A DNA stretch of 62,789 bases from Richelia sinica FACHB-800 (GTDB lineage: Bacteria > Cyanobacteriota > Cyanobacteriia > Cyanobacteriales > Nostocaceae), in the NCBI RefSeq assembly GCF_014698825.1, contig NZ_JACJTT010000031.1, positions 1 to 62,789 on the forward strand, in the 5' to 3' direction. The translations under genes were made by a program, and so were the position numbers. This document shows positions 28,082 to 37,100 of the stretch, piece by piece. Below the pieces are notes generated by a model. The model searched no databases and was not told where the DNA came from. It saw only the letters and a list, made by a program, of their open reading frames with translations. Each line of letters starts with the position of its first letter. Position 1 is the stretch's first letter.

Positions 28082-28405
28082 ATGATTAATCTCAGTCAAG
28101 ATATCCAATCCCTCTCAACTTTCAAACGCAACACCAATGAACTAATTAATCAGATGAAAGAAACTGGAAATCCTCTGATTTTAACGGTTAATGGTAAAGC
28201 TGAGTTAGTAGTACAAGATGCAGCATCTTATCAAAAAATCTTAGATTATATCAAACAATTAGAAACAATAATTGAAAACAAAAAAGAATTAGAACCGACA
28301 AAAAGCAACAACCAAAAAGCACTCGAATTATTAAAAATGTGGGAAGAAGAAGGAGATGAAGAGGAACAAACAGAAACTTTAGAGTATTTGTCTCAGTCTT
28401 TATAA
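28082..28405 (+). CDS. Phd/YefM-family antitoxin
   Basis: A 107-aa protein. The first ~65 residues are a typical Phd/YefM domain (LSTFKRNTNELINQMKETG, PLILTVNGKAELVVQD, SYQKIL). The C-terminal tail is Glu-rich, as expected for toxin binding. A PIN-domain toxin gene follows after 45 bp but is frameshifted. The antitoxin frame is intact. Phd-type proteins bind their own promoter and repress the operon; whether this one still does so is unknown. Confidence 0.9.
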   Translation: MINLSQDIQSLSTFKRNTNELINQMKETGNPLILTVNGKAELVVQDAASYQKILDYIKQLETIIENKKELEPTKSNNQKALELLKMWEEEGDEEEQTETLEYLSQSL

Positions 28406-28450
28406 CAAGACCATTATTCCTAATTTTTATCTATTTTCATTATTATTATA

Positions 28451-28905
28451 ATGCCAAGATTAATTATCCTGGATTCAGGAGTTTTAGGAATTATTACCAA
28501 CCCCAAATCAACATCTATAGAATCTCAAAAATGTAAATTATGGTATCGTGACTTATTAGAAAAAGTGAAAATATTGCTTTACCGGAAATTGCTAACTATG
28601 AAGTAAGAAGAGAACTAATTAGAGCCAACAAAAACAATGGCTTAAAAAGACTAGAACAGTTACAATCAGTATTAATTTATCTTCCTATTACAACTCAGGT
28701 AATACTTTTAGCCGCGCAATTTTGGGCAGAAGTGAGACAAACAGGAAAAGCAACTGCTGATCCTAAATCTCTTGATGGTGACGTAATTTTAGCAGCACAG
28801 GCGAAAATTGCAGAACTAAATGGAAATCAAGTTATTGTTGCTACTACAAATGTAAAACATTTATCATTATTTGTAGATGCTCGTGAATGGACTGATATTG
28901 AGTAA
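28451..28905 (+). pseudogene. PIN-domain (VapC-like) toxin, frameshifted
   Basis: The ATG at 28451 opens a PIN-domain protein (LIILDSGVLGIITNP, with the first Asp). At the A run 28560-28564 the frame shifts: the first frame ends at 28604-28606, whereas the +1-corrected frame continues PEIANYEVRRELIRA, SLDGDVILAAQA and ATTNVKHL to a stop at 28903. Total length, 455 bp, is one base short of 152 codons, consistent with loss of a single A. All PIN acidic residues would be present in the restored protein. A sequencing error in a homopolymer is the main alternative. Confidence 0.85.
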
Positions 28906-29039
28906 ATAGTGTTAGCTTACCGTAGGTATCGCTATTTTTAGGGATAATGGAAGAGCGATCGCTCTCCTGCTAGTATAATAATTCAAGCAGAGTGAGTATT
29001 CATACCTGACATTGGCTACATTTTCAGAGGTTAAAATAT

Positions 29040-29288
29040 GTGCAGTACCAAATAGAATTTAAACCTAAAGCGATTAAAGATTGACAGAAAATTCCCGTAA
29101 ATGACAGATAACGCATTATTAATAAAATTGAAGCAATGCAAGATGATTTACAGGGAGATGTAAAACGCTTAACTAATTTTACGCCAGAATATCGTTTAAG
29201 AGTAGGTGATTATCGAGTTTTGTTTGAATTAGAAGAACAGAATATAATCGTGTATAGGGTTAAGCATCGTAGTAAAGCTTATGAGTAG
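29040..29288 (+). pseudogene. RelE/ParE-family toxin, two nonsense codons (copy 2)
   Basis: Same frame as copy 1 from the GTG at 29040. It carries the same TAA (29109-29111, codon 24) and an additional TGA at codon 15 (29082-29084, TTA in copy 1). The shared stop must predate the duplication or have been spread by conversion; the extra stop is later. The rest of the frame to the TAG at 29286 is intact. Confidence 0.88.
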
Positions 29289-29302
29289 AAGGAGTTGCAA
29301 AA

Positions 29303-29500
29303 ATGATTAAATTACATCCTGAGTTTTTAATAAAAAATGGTGAAAAGCAATTTGCAGTTTTACCTTATGAAGAGTTTTTGAAGATTCAAGAATTGTTAGA
29401 AGATTTGGAAGATTTACGAGATTTGAGAGAAGCTAAAGACGAAGAAAAAGATAGTCTTTCAGTATCTTTAGCCGATGTAAAAAAGATGTTATTATCTTGA
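29303..29500 (+). CDS. Phd/YefM-like antitoxin (copy 2)
   Basis: Encodes the same 65-aa protein as 25107-25304; one synonymous AAG-to-AAA change is visible near the end. The AAGGAG ribosome binding site is preserved. Its toxin is doubly nonsense-mutated. A duplicated intact antitoxin might neutralise related toxins elsewhere in the cell, but this is inference. Confidence 0.85.
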   Translation: MIKLHPEFLIKNGEKQFAVLPYEEFLKIQELLEDLEDLRDLREAKDEEKDSLSVSLADVKKMLLS

Positions 29501-29534
29501 TACCAGAAAATCGAGTGTTATTAACAGGGTAAAA

Positions 29535-29879
29535 ATGCCAGCCAAGGATATCTACCATGATGCAGTTAAAAATGCATTAATTAAGGATGGTTGGGCGATT
29601 TTAGCTGATCCTTATATAATTGAATATGAAGACGATAATTTTTTTGCTGACTTATTGGCAGAAAAAACTTTATTAGCAGAACAATAAAACCGGAGAATTG
29701 TTGTTGAAATCAAAAGTTTTATCAATACTTCACCAATGAATGACTTTCAAATTGAAGAAGATTGGACAGAGGAAGGTATTGCAACTGAGTTATTAAGAGA
29801 AGGTGTACCAAAAGAGGATATTGTTTTAGCTTTTCATGATCCAGAAACTCGTAAATTAACTGAGTTTGCTGGAGCTTAA
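29535..29879 (+). pseudogene. xisH-xisI deletion fusion remnant
   Basis: The frame starts MPAKDIYHDAVKNALIKDGW, the XisH N-terminus, and runs to a TAA at codon 51 (29685-29687), then continues in frame with the XisH block RIVVEIKSF. At MNDFQ it passes without a frameshift into the C-terminal part of Xis[21 protein letters not shown] and a closing KLTEFAGA. So the 3' half of xisH and 5' half of xisI have been deleted. XisH/XisI are accessory factors for developmental excision of the fdxN element in Anabaena. Length is exactly 115 codons. Confidence 0.85.
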
Positions 29880-29913
29880 TAAAGAAAAATTTTATTGAGA
29901 TAATTTATGATAG

Positions 29914-29941
29914 GGTGGGTTTAGATTAACTCGCCTTGATT
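29914..29941 (+). terminator. Possible terminator hairpin
   Basis: GGTGGGTT pairs with AACTCGCC using two wobble pairs, followed after TTGA by TTTTA. It resembles the hairpin after acnB and lies 35 bp past the xisH-xisI remnant. Confidence 0.4.
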
Positions 29942-30407
29942 TTATCAGATCGCTCTCCTCTTACTATCATACCAACGAGAGTTAGTGAAGGTGGGAAAAA
30001 TTTTACCTGATTTACAGCATTGCAGGTGGAAGCTAACTCTCCAGACAGATGTAGAAATTTAAGAATTCAAGATATACATAAACGAACAAAACTATTTTAT
30101 AAAATTACATCTCTCTTCCACTCTACACGATATCAGTTCTATATGAGGCGGCACAGAATTCCTAAATCTCTTGATAGAGACATCTTTATCTGTGTTCATC
30201 CGCGCTTATCTGCGTTCAATTGTTTCATTCTCCGCAGCTTGATAGTCATTCGGGATGAAATAAATTTACTTCCTTGGATATATCCCCATCAGCATAGATA
30301 AATCATCGATTAACTCCATGTTTAATTTCTTCCTCAAGTGTGATGGAAGTATTAAAAGTTCACTTCTTAATTACTCCTATACAGAAGAAAAGTTGTGATG
30401 ACAACAC
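29942..30407. other. Intergenic region upstream of psaB2
   Basis: About 465 bp without a supported gene. A 93-codon frame at 30020-30301 has biased, non-protein-like composition and no recognisable start signal. The stretch ATCTGTGTTCATCCGCG..ATCTGCGTTCA (about 30188-30220) contains a short imperfect direct repeat. The psaB2 promoter should lie in the last 150 bp but I cannot place it. Confidence 0.4.
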
Positions 30408-32636
30408 ATGGCAAAAAGATATCCAAAATTTAGCCAGGATTTGGCACAAGATCCAACCACAAGGCGGATCTGGTATGCAATGGCTCAAGGTAATGATTTT
30501 GAAAGCCATGATGACATAACAGAAGAAAATCTTTACCAAAAGATTTTTGCAACCCATTTCGGTCATGTGGCAATCATTTTCCTGTGGACTTCGAGTCTGT
30601 TGTTCCACGTTGCTTGGCAAGGTAACTTTGAACAATGGATTAAAGACCCCCTGCATATCCGCCCCATTGCCCATGCGATTTGGGACCCTCACTTTGGTAA
30701 ACCAGCCATAGAAGCTTTTACTCAAGGTGGTGTTAACTATCCCGTGAACATTGCCTATTCTGGTGTTTATCACTGGTGGTACACCATTGGAATGCGAACC
30801 AACAATGAACTGTACATTGGTTCAGTATTTCTGTTGTTGTTAGCTGCCGTGTTTTTGTTTGCTGGATGGTTGCATTTACAGCCCAAGTTTCGCCCTAGTT
30901 TGACTTGGTTTAAAAGTGCAGAACCACGACTCAACCACCACTTAGCAGGTTTGTTTGGTCTGAGTGCTTTGGCCTGGACTGGTCACTTGATTCACGTGGC
31001 TATTCCCGAATCTCGTGGTATTCATGTGGGTTGGGATAACTTTCTCACAACCTTGCCCCACCCAGCAGGTTTAACTCCTTTCTGGACAGGTAACTGGGCT
31101 GTCTATGCTCAAAATCCCGATACAGCAGAGCATATTTTTGGGACTTCTCAAGGTGCAGGAACGGCAATTTTGACTTTTGTGGGTGGCTTTCATCCACAGA
31201 CAGACTCGCTGTGGTTGACGGATATGGCCCATCACCATTTAGCGATCGCTGTTATTTTCATTATCGCCGGTCACATGTACCGTACTAACTTTGGTATTGG
31301 TCATAGCATCAAGGAAATGCTCAATGCCAGAAATTTCTTTGGTCTTGCCACCGAAGGTCAATTTAACCTTCCCCACCAAGGACTGTACGACACCTATAAC
31401 AATTCCCTCCACTTCCAATTGAGTATTCACCTAGCTGCCTTGGGAACTGCCGCTTCCCTGGTGGCACAGCATATGTACTCTCTGCCTCCTTACGCCTTTA
31501 TGGCCAAGGATTACACCACCCAGGCAGCCCTATATACTCACCATCAGTACATTGCTGGCTTCTTGATGATTGGTGCCTTTGCCCATGCGGGGATTTTCTG
31601 GGTGCGGGACTATGACCCAGACCAAAATAAAGGTAATGTTCTCGACCGGGTACTTCAGCATAAAGAAGCGATTATCTCTCACCTTAGCTGGGTGTCATTG
31701 TTCTTAGGATTCCATACTCTAGGGTTATATGTTCACAACGATGTTGTCGTGGCCTTTGGGACACCAGAAAAGCAAATATTGATTGAGCCGGTGTTTGCCC
31801 AATTTGTCCAAACTGCCCATGGTAAATTGCTGTATGGGATGGATGCTTTGCTATCTAATCCAGACAGTATTGCCTATACAGCTTGGCCAAATCATGGTAA
31901 CGTCTGGCTGCCCGGTTGGTTAGATGCGATTAATTCTGGTACTAATTCCCTGTTTTTGACTATTGGCCCTGGCGACTTTTTGGTACATCATGCGATCGCT
32001 CTTGGTCTCCACACTACCACACTCATTTGTGTGAAAGGTGCATTAGATGCCCGTGGCAGTAAGTTAATGCCAGACAAGAAAGATTTTGGTTACAACTTCC
32101 CTTGTGATGGACCTGGTCGCGGTGGTAGTTGTCAAACCTCCTCATGGCAACAGACCTTCTACCTCGCCTTCTTCTGGATGTTGAACCTCCTGGGTTGGGT
32201 AACATTCTACTGGCACTGGAAGCATTTAGGTATTTGGCAAGGTAACGTTGCTCAGTTCAATGAAAATTCCACATACCTCATGGGTTGGTTCCGTGACTAT
32301 CTGTGGGCAAACTCCGCCCAGTTAATCAATGGATATAACCCCTACGGGACAAATAATCTCTCTGTCTGGGCCTGGATGTTCCTGTTTGGACACCTAGTCT
32401 GGGCCACTGGCTTCATGTTCCTGATTAGCTGGCGAGGTTATTGGCAAGAGTTGATTGAAACTCTGGTGTGGGCCCATGAACGCACCCCCTTGGCAAACTT
32501 AGTTTATTGGAAAGATAAACCTGTAGCTTTATCCATTGTCCAAGGTTGGTTGGTGGGTTTAGTTCACTTCACAGTTGGTTATGTCCTCACCTATGCCGCC
32601 TTCCTCATAGCCTCAACCGCCAGTAAATTTGGTTGA
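30408..32636 (+). CDS. psaB2: Photosystem I core protein PsaB, second divergent copy (PsaB2)
   Basis: A 742-aa eleven-helix PSI reaction-centre subunit, full length for PsaB. The loop binding the FX [4Fe-4S] cluster has both cysteines, C566 and C575, in [12 protein letters not shown]. After C575 the usual DISAWDA-FYLA becomes [12 protein letters not shown], with loss of acidic residues and one inserted residue. The stromal loop around residues 300-320 also differs from standard PsaB ([15 protein letters not shown]). It is not next to psaA, as the main psaB would be; Nostoc sp. PCC 7120 likewise has a solitary psaB2. It probably forms an alternative PSI with PsaA under special conditions or in a special cell type; that is inference. 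A terminator follows. Confidence 0.93.
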   Translation: MAKRYPKFSQDLAQDPTTRRIWYAMAQGNDFESHDDITEENLYQKIFATHFGHVAIIFLWTSSLLFHVAWQGNFEQWIKDPLHIRPIAHAIWDPHFGKPAIEAFTQGGVNYPVNIAYSGVYHWWYTIGMRTNNELYIGSVFLLLLAAVFLFAGWLHLQPKFRPSLTWFKSAEPRLNHHLAGLFGLSALAWTGHLIHVAIPESRGIHVGWDNFLTTLPHPAGLTPFWTGNWAVYAQNPDTAEHIFGTSQGAGTAILTFVGGFHPQTDSLWLTDMAHHHLAIAVIFIIAGHMYRTNFGIGHSIKEMLNARNFFGLATEGQFNLPHQGLYDTYNNSLHFQLSIHLAALGTAASLVAQHMYSLPPYAFMAKDYTTQAALYTHHQYIAGFLMIGAFAHAGIFWVRDYDPDQNKGNVLDRVLQHKEAIISHLSWVSLFLGFHTLGLYVHNDVVVAFGTPEKQILIEPVFAQFVQTAHGKLLYGMDALLSNPDSIAYTAWPNHGNVWLPGWLDAINSGTNSLFLTIGPGDFLVHHAIALGLHTTTLICVKGALDARGSKLMPDKKDFGYNFPCDGPGRGGSCQTSSWQQTFYLAFFWMLNLLGWVTFYWHWKHLGIWQGNVAQFNENSTYLMGWFRDYLWANSAQLINGYNPYGTNNLSVWAWMFLFGHLVWATGFMFLISWRGYWQELIETLVWAHERTPLANLVYWKDKPVALSIVQGWLVGLVHFTVGYVLTYAAFLIASTASKFG

Positions 32637-32669
32637 ACTTTCAAGTTTCCTCTGACCTTTTTCTCATTC

Positions 32670-32708
32670 TCCTCCTGCGACTACCAAGTATCGAGGAGGT
32701 TTTTTTTG
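32670..32708 (+). terminator. Rho-independent terminator of psaB2
   Basis: CCTCCTGCGA pairs with TCGAGGAGG (one bulged G) and is followed by eight or more T residues. It lies 35 bp after the psaB2 stop. Confidence 0.85.
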
Positions 32709-32733
32709 ACTATTTGCAGTGGCATCAATGAAG

Positions 32734-33060
32734 TATAGCAATGGACAGAGCGGTTAGGACATTAACTAAGAATAAAACTTATACCAATTCCATAAAAGAA
32801 TGCTACAGATGCGTAGGTTGGGTTGAACAAAGTGAAACCCAACGTTTACAAGGTTTTAGAGTGTTGGGTTATGCCTTTGCTACGCAACGCTACCGCGAAC
32901 GGCACACTGCGTGTTCACGCAGTGTCCCGCAGGGATACGTACCTCAACCCAACCTACATCTGTAACAATCATTTTTTAAATTGGTATTAGACAGCAAAAG
33001 GCTTTTAGCACTGTCACCTGTCACCTGTCACCTGTTACCTGTCACCTGTCACCTGCTATA
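32734..33060 (+). repeat. TATAGCA-type element, copy B, split by an inserted MITE
   Basis: Left part TATAGCAATGGACAGAGCGG..GGACATTAACTAA (32734-32778) and right part GACAGC-AAAGGCTTTTAGCACTGTCACC plus CACCTGT heptamers ending CACCTGCTATA (32990-33060) together match the uninterrupted copy at 40258-40362. The 211-bp element 32779-32989 sits between them. The last bases (CTA at 33056-33058) form the stop codon of the downstream minus-strand kinase gene. Confidence 0.88.
32779..32989 (+). mobile_element. AATACCAATT MITE-like element with internal insertion
   Basis: Terminal inverted repeats TATACCAATT and AATTGGTATTA bound a palindromic body (GTAGGTTGGGTT near the left, AACCCAACCTAC near the right). 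Inside, about 75 bp starting TGCCTTTGCTACGCAACGC are absent from the related copy at 27541-27661 and look like a third repeat inserted within it. It carries no transposase gene, so it would need one in trans. A 74-codon frame across it is not a real gene. Confidence 0.85.
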
Positions 33061-34126
33061 TTTCAACAGTAAAAATTGCTCCTTTGGGTTGATTATTTTC
33101 CACCTGAATACATCCGCCATGGGCTTCGACTGTCATCTTACAAAAAGCTAGTCCTAAGCCTATTTGTGAAACTCCAGCCATTAACGTACCAATTTCATAT
33201 TTTTCAAATATTGTTTTTCTTAATTCTTCTTTGACACCAGGGCCTGAATCAACAACCCTAATTCTGGCTTTTTTGGTTTCAGGATAATCAAGTTCAAAGA
33301 TAATTTGACTATTTGTTGGTGCAAATTTAATGGCATTGGATAACAGGTTATCCAAGACTCGCCGGAGTAAATTCATATCAACACTTCTAGTTTCATGTGA
33401 TTCTGGCAGCTTTTTGACAATTTGTAATTTTTTCTGTTGGGCTACCGGTTCTGCGTCAGCGATTGCTGATGAACATAATTCTAATAAATTCACATCTGAA
33501 TATTGTATAATCATTTTCCCAGATTCTATTTTTGCCATTAACAACAAACTATCAACCATGGATTGTAGTTTTTGTGAGGCAATGATAATTTGTTCTGTTT
33601 TTTGCTGTTGGCGTTCTGGTAGATAATCAGTGATGCGTAAAATTTCTGCTGCCAGAATGATGGATGTAATGGGATTTCGCAAATCATGAACAATCATGTT
33701 TGAGAGGTCTTCTCGCAAATTTAATGTTTCTTGCAAGGCATCATATTGTTGTTTAATCCGCAGCATGGAACGAACGCGAGAACGCAATTCTAAACCATTG
33801 ACAGGTTTGCTAATAAAGTCATCAGCACCAGCAGCTAAACATTGAGACAAATCTTCCTTAGCCGTTAAGGCTGTAACCATGATGACGGGGATATGTTTCC
33901 AAACAGAATTAGACTTGAACTGATGACAAAATTCGATGCCGTTCATTTGGGGCATCATCACATCTAATAAAATTAAATCTGGTTGAAAGTGAGATAATAA
34001 TTCTATAGCCTGTTGTCCGTTGGAAACATAGCTTAATTGATAACCTTCACTATCTAATAGAGCATCAATAACGTCAAAATTATCAGGTTCATCATCAATG
34101 ATGAGAATCTCTGGTGTTTTTTTCAT
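33056..34126 (-). CDS. Response regulator-histidine kinase (REC-HisKA-HATPase)
   Basis: A 356-aa soluble sensor protein. An N-terminal receiver (1-122) has acidic DDE near residue 11, the phosphoacceptor Asp in LILLDVMMP, the T of VTAL and the K of SKPV. A HisKA domain follows with the phosphorylatable His in VHDLRNP (~149) and an HATPase domain with N box DNLLSNAIKF, G1 VDSGPG and G2 IGLGLAF. It lies 9 bp downstream of the giant hybrid kinase gene, so it is very likely co-transcribed and receives phosphate from it. Its stop codon falls inside the end of the TATAGCA repeat element, which may have trimmed the C-terminus by a few residues. Confidence 0.95.
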   Translation of the reverse strand: MKKTPEILIIDDEPDNFDVIDALLDSEGYQLSYVSNGQQAIELLSHFQPDLILLDVMMPQMNGIEFCHQFKSNSVWKHIPVIMVTALTAKEDLSQCLAAGADDFISKPVNGLELRSRVRSMLRIKQQYDALQETLNLREDLSNMIVHDLRNPITSIILAAEILRITDYLPERQQQKTEQIIIASQKLQSMVDSLLLMAKIESGKMIIQYSDVNLLELCSSAIADAEPVAQQKKLQIVKKLPESHETRSVDMNLLRRVLDNLLSNAIKFAPTNSQIIFELDYPETKKARIRVVDSGPGVKEELRKTIFEKYEIGTLMAGVSQIGLGLAFCKMTVEAHGGCIQVENNQPKGAIFTVEI

Positions 34127-34135
34127 AAGAATTAA

Positions 34136-37100
34136 TTATTTTTGATGTAATAAATTTTGGATTTTTTCTACTAACATTTTCAATTTGACTGGTTTGGTTA
34201 CATAGTCATTGGCTCCTGCTGCTAAACATTTTTCGCGATCGCCTGGCATAGCTAAAGCGGTTAATACAATAATGGGAATTGGGGTTAATTCTGGATCAGC
34301 CCGCAACAATCGCATTGCTGTCAGTCCATCCATTCCCGGCATTTGAATATCCATGAGAATTAAATCAGGATGTTGGGTTTTTGTCATGGTCAGTGCCTGT
34401 TGTCCATCCTTAGCCATGATCAATCGATATCCTCTTGCCTCCAAATAGTTGGAGATACTGGCAATATTGGCTTCGTTATCTTCTACCAACAAAATCAATG
34501 GTGGGGTAGTTGGTTCTGATGGCTGATCACCGGAAGAAATAATTAATGCAGTGTGAGAATCATCTTCAGGATTTTGGAGTTTTTTGATGGAGTTACGGAT
34601 TTGCTCGCGGGAAATGGGTTTGACTAAATAATCATTAGCACCTAAGGTAAAGGCCTGCGATCGCTCATCTACTACGGAAATGACTAAAACGGGTATATTT
34701 TTAGTCACTGGATGCAGTTTTAGTTGTTCCAGGATTTGCCACCCAGACAAGTTGGGTAACAAAATATCCAGCAGAATCAATGCCGGATTAATACGGATTA
34801 CTTCATCAATTGCTCCTTCACCTTGAGAATAGATAGTTGCCTGTAAATCCAATTCATGCAAATAGCGGGCCAATTGTTCTGCTGCCACCATTGAATCCTC
34901 AATGATCAGCACTTGAGGATTGTTGTCTGGTAAGGCCTGTAAGTTAATGGATGGGGTAAGATTCACACTAGGGGATGGAGATATACCCTGATCAGGTATA
35001 CAAACTGTAAAACAGCTACCTTGACCTGGTTGACTAGTGACCGTAACTTTGCCTAAGTGTAATTCTACCAGTTGACGCACCAGTGCTAAACCTAGACCCG
35101 TACCGCTATGTTGACGGTTTAAACTACTATCAATTTGCACAAAGGGTTGAAATAGTTTCTCTAAGTCTGGTTGAGCAATACCAATACCTGTATCAATGAT
35201 GGAAAAACAAATCCATTGGCTATGATTTGGGACTTGGTGAGAACCTAAGGACAAAAATCCTATTTTGGGTTGTTCAGTGCTATTTGCTTCTTGTGGTGAT
35301 TCCACCTGCTTGTAGGCTATTAACTTCACCATACCCCCACTAGGGGTAAATTTAACGGCATTATTGAGCAAATTAATCAAAATTTGGCGAATTCGCCGTT
35401 CATCTGCCAATAATTCTGGTAAATCTGGGGCTATTTCTACAGATAAATGAATATTTTTTTTCAGTGCTTGTTGTTTGACGAAGGTAATACTGGAATCGCA
35501 AAGATAGTTGACGGTGACAGGTGCGGGTTGTAATTCTAGTTTGCCAGCTTCGACCTTTGATAAATCGAGAATGTCGTTAATTAGTTCTAGGAGGTGTTTA
35601 CCACTGCGTTCGATGGTAGAAATGGCACGTTTTTGGCGATCGCTTAATTGATCAAAAACTCCCTCCAATAGTCCTTCCGACATGCCCAAAATGGCATTCA
35701 GGGGAGTCCGCAATTCATGGCTCATGTTGGCCAAGAATTCGTCTTTTAGCCTGGTAGCACGGGCTAATTCAGCATTAGTTTGTAACAATTCAGCTTCAAT
35801 TTGTTTGCGTTCCGTAATTTCTGAAGCTGCACCCACAATTTGTTTAGGACGATTTTCACTATCACGAGTAAATAAAGTGTCATGGCTGACAAACCAATGC
35901 CAATTACCTTGGCGATCGCGCATTCGGTACTCAATTTCCCAAATATCACTATCATTAGCAGAATTAAATCTTTCATGGTGGGCTGCGATTCTAGGCAGAT
36001 CATCAGGATGGGCTAATTGTGCAAACAACTGATCACCCATGGCGCGGATATCTTCTGGAGAGAACCCCAACAACCGACCAATAACAAGATTGGTATAAAC
36101 ATTGATGTTTTCTTGCAAATCATAAATATAGAGAATATCTGGACTAGCTTCCGTTAGTCGCTGAATCAAATACTGACTTTCCTTTAAAGCCAATTCAGTT
36201 TTTTTCCGGTCAGTAATATCTAAGGCTGCACAGGTAATACCTTCAATATTGCCGTGTCTATCTAGTAACGGGTCAATGGTCAGCACATAGCAGATAAAAT
36301 CATCTTGAACATTGACAATCACTTCTTCCCTTAACCCTTGACCTGTAGATAAAACTCGGCGTTTCAAAACTTCTAACTTGTAAGCATCCTCTGTTTGGAA
36401 TAAGTCAGTATCAAACTTGCCCACTACTTCTTCAGACCTAAAACCCAAGGCTGGATTGTAAATCCAGGTATAACGCAGGTCAAGGTCTTGGTTAAACACA
36501 ACAATGGGTGAATTGTTTAAAGCTATGCGGAACCTTTCTTCACTGCGGCGCAAAGCATCTTCCATGTGTTGCCTGTCAGTAATATCCTGGACTAATTTGG
36601 CAAAATAATCTACGCTGCCATCTGGTTTACGCACACAACGTACAGACACTATCACATAAACAATCTGTCCATCTTTGCGAATAAATCGCTTATCTAAGGA
36701 ATATCCTTCACTCTCTCCCGTGAGGATGCGGTTTAATTTTGTTAATTCTTTGACCAAATCATCTGCATAGGTTAATTCTGTCCATTTGCAACTCATCAAT
36801 TCAGTCCGTGAATAGCCCAGCATCTCACACAGACGATCATTTACTTCTAACCATTCCTGTTCAGGAGAAGTAATGGCCATCCCCACCAGAGACTGCTCAA
36901 AATAGCGTCGGAAACGTTCTTCGCTGCGGCGGAGTGCTTCTTCCACTTGTTTTTGTTCAGTAATATCGCGAAAAATACTTTGAACAACCAAGCCACTATT
37001 GGATTGAATTACACTACCTGTCATATCTATAGGAATTTGGGATTGGTCTTTTCGCAGTACCTTAGTGTCCAAAAGCTGACTATTTTTTTGTTGTGTCACC

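Larger units (their letters stand above)
28955..29539 (+). repeat. 585-bp long direct repeat, copy 2
   Basis: Near-identical to 24759-25343 (offset 4,196 bp; about six differences by eye). It ends at the same AAAAATGCCA, after which the sequences diverge into different xisH/xisI remnants. High identity means the duplication or a conversion event is recent. Confidence 0.92.

Noticed and set aside
30020-30301. 93-codon frame upstream of psaB2
   Set aside because: No start context, odd composition and no recognisable domain.
32741-32965. 74-codon plus-strand frame
   Set aside because: It runs across two repeat elements (TATAGCA repeat and MITE) and has no protein-like features.
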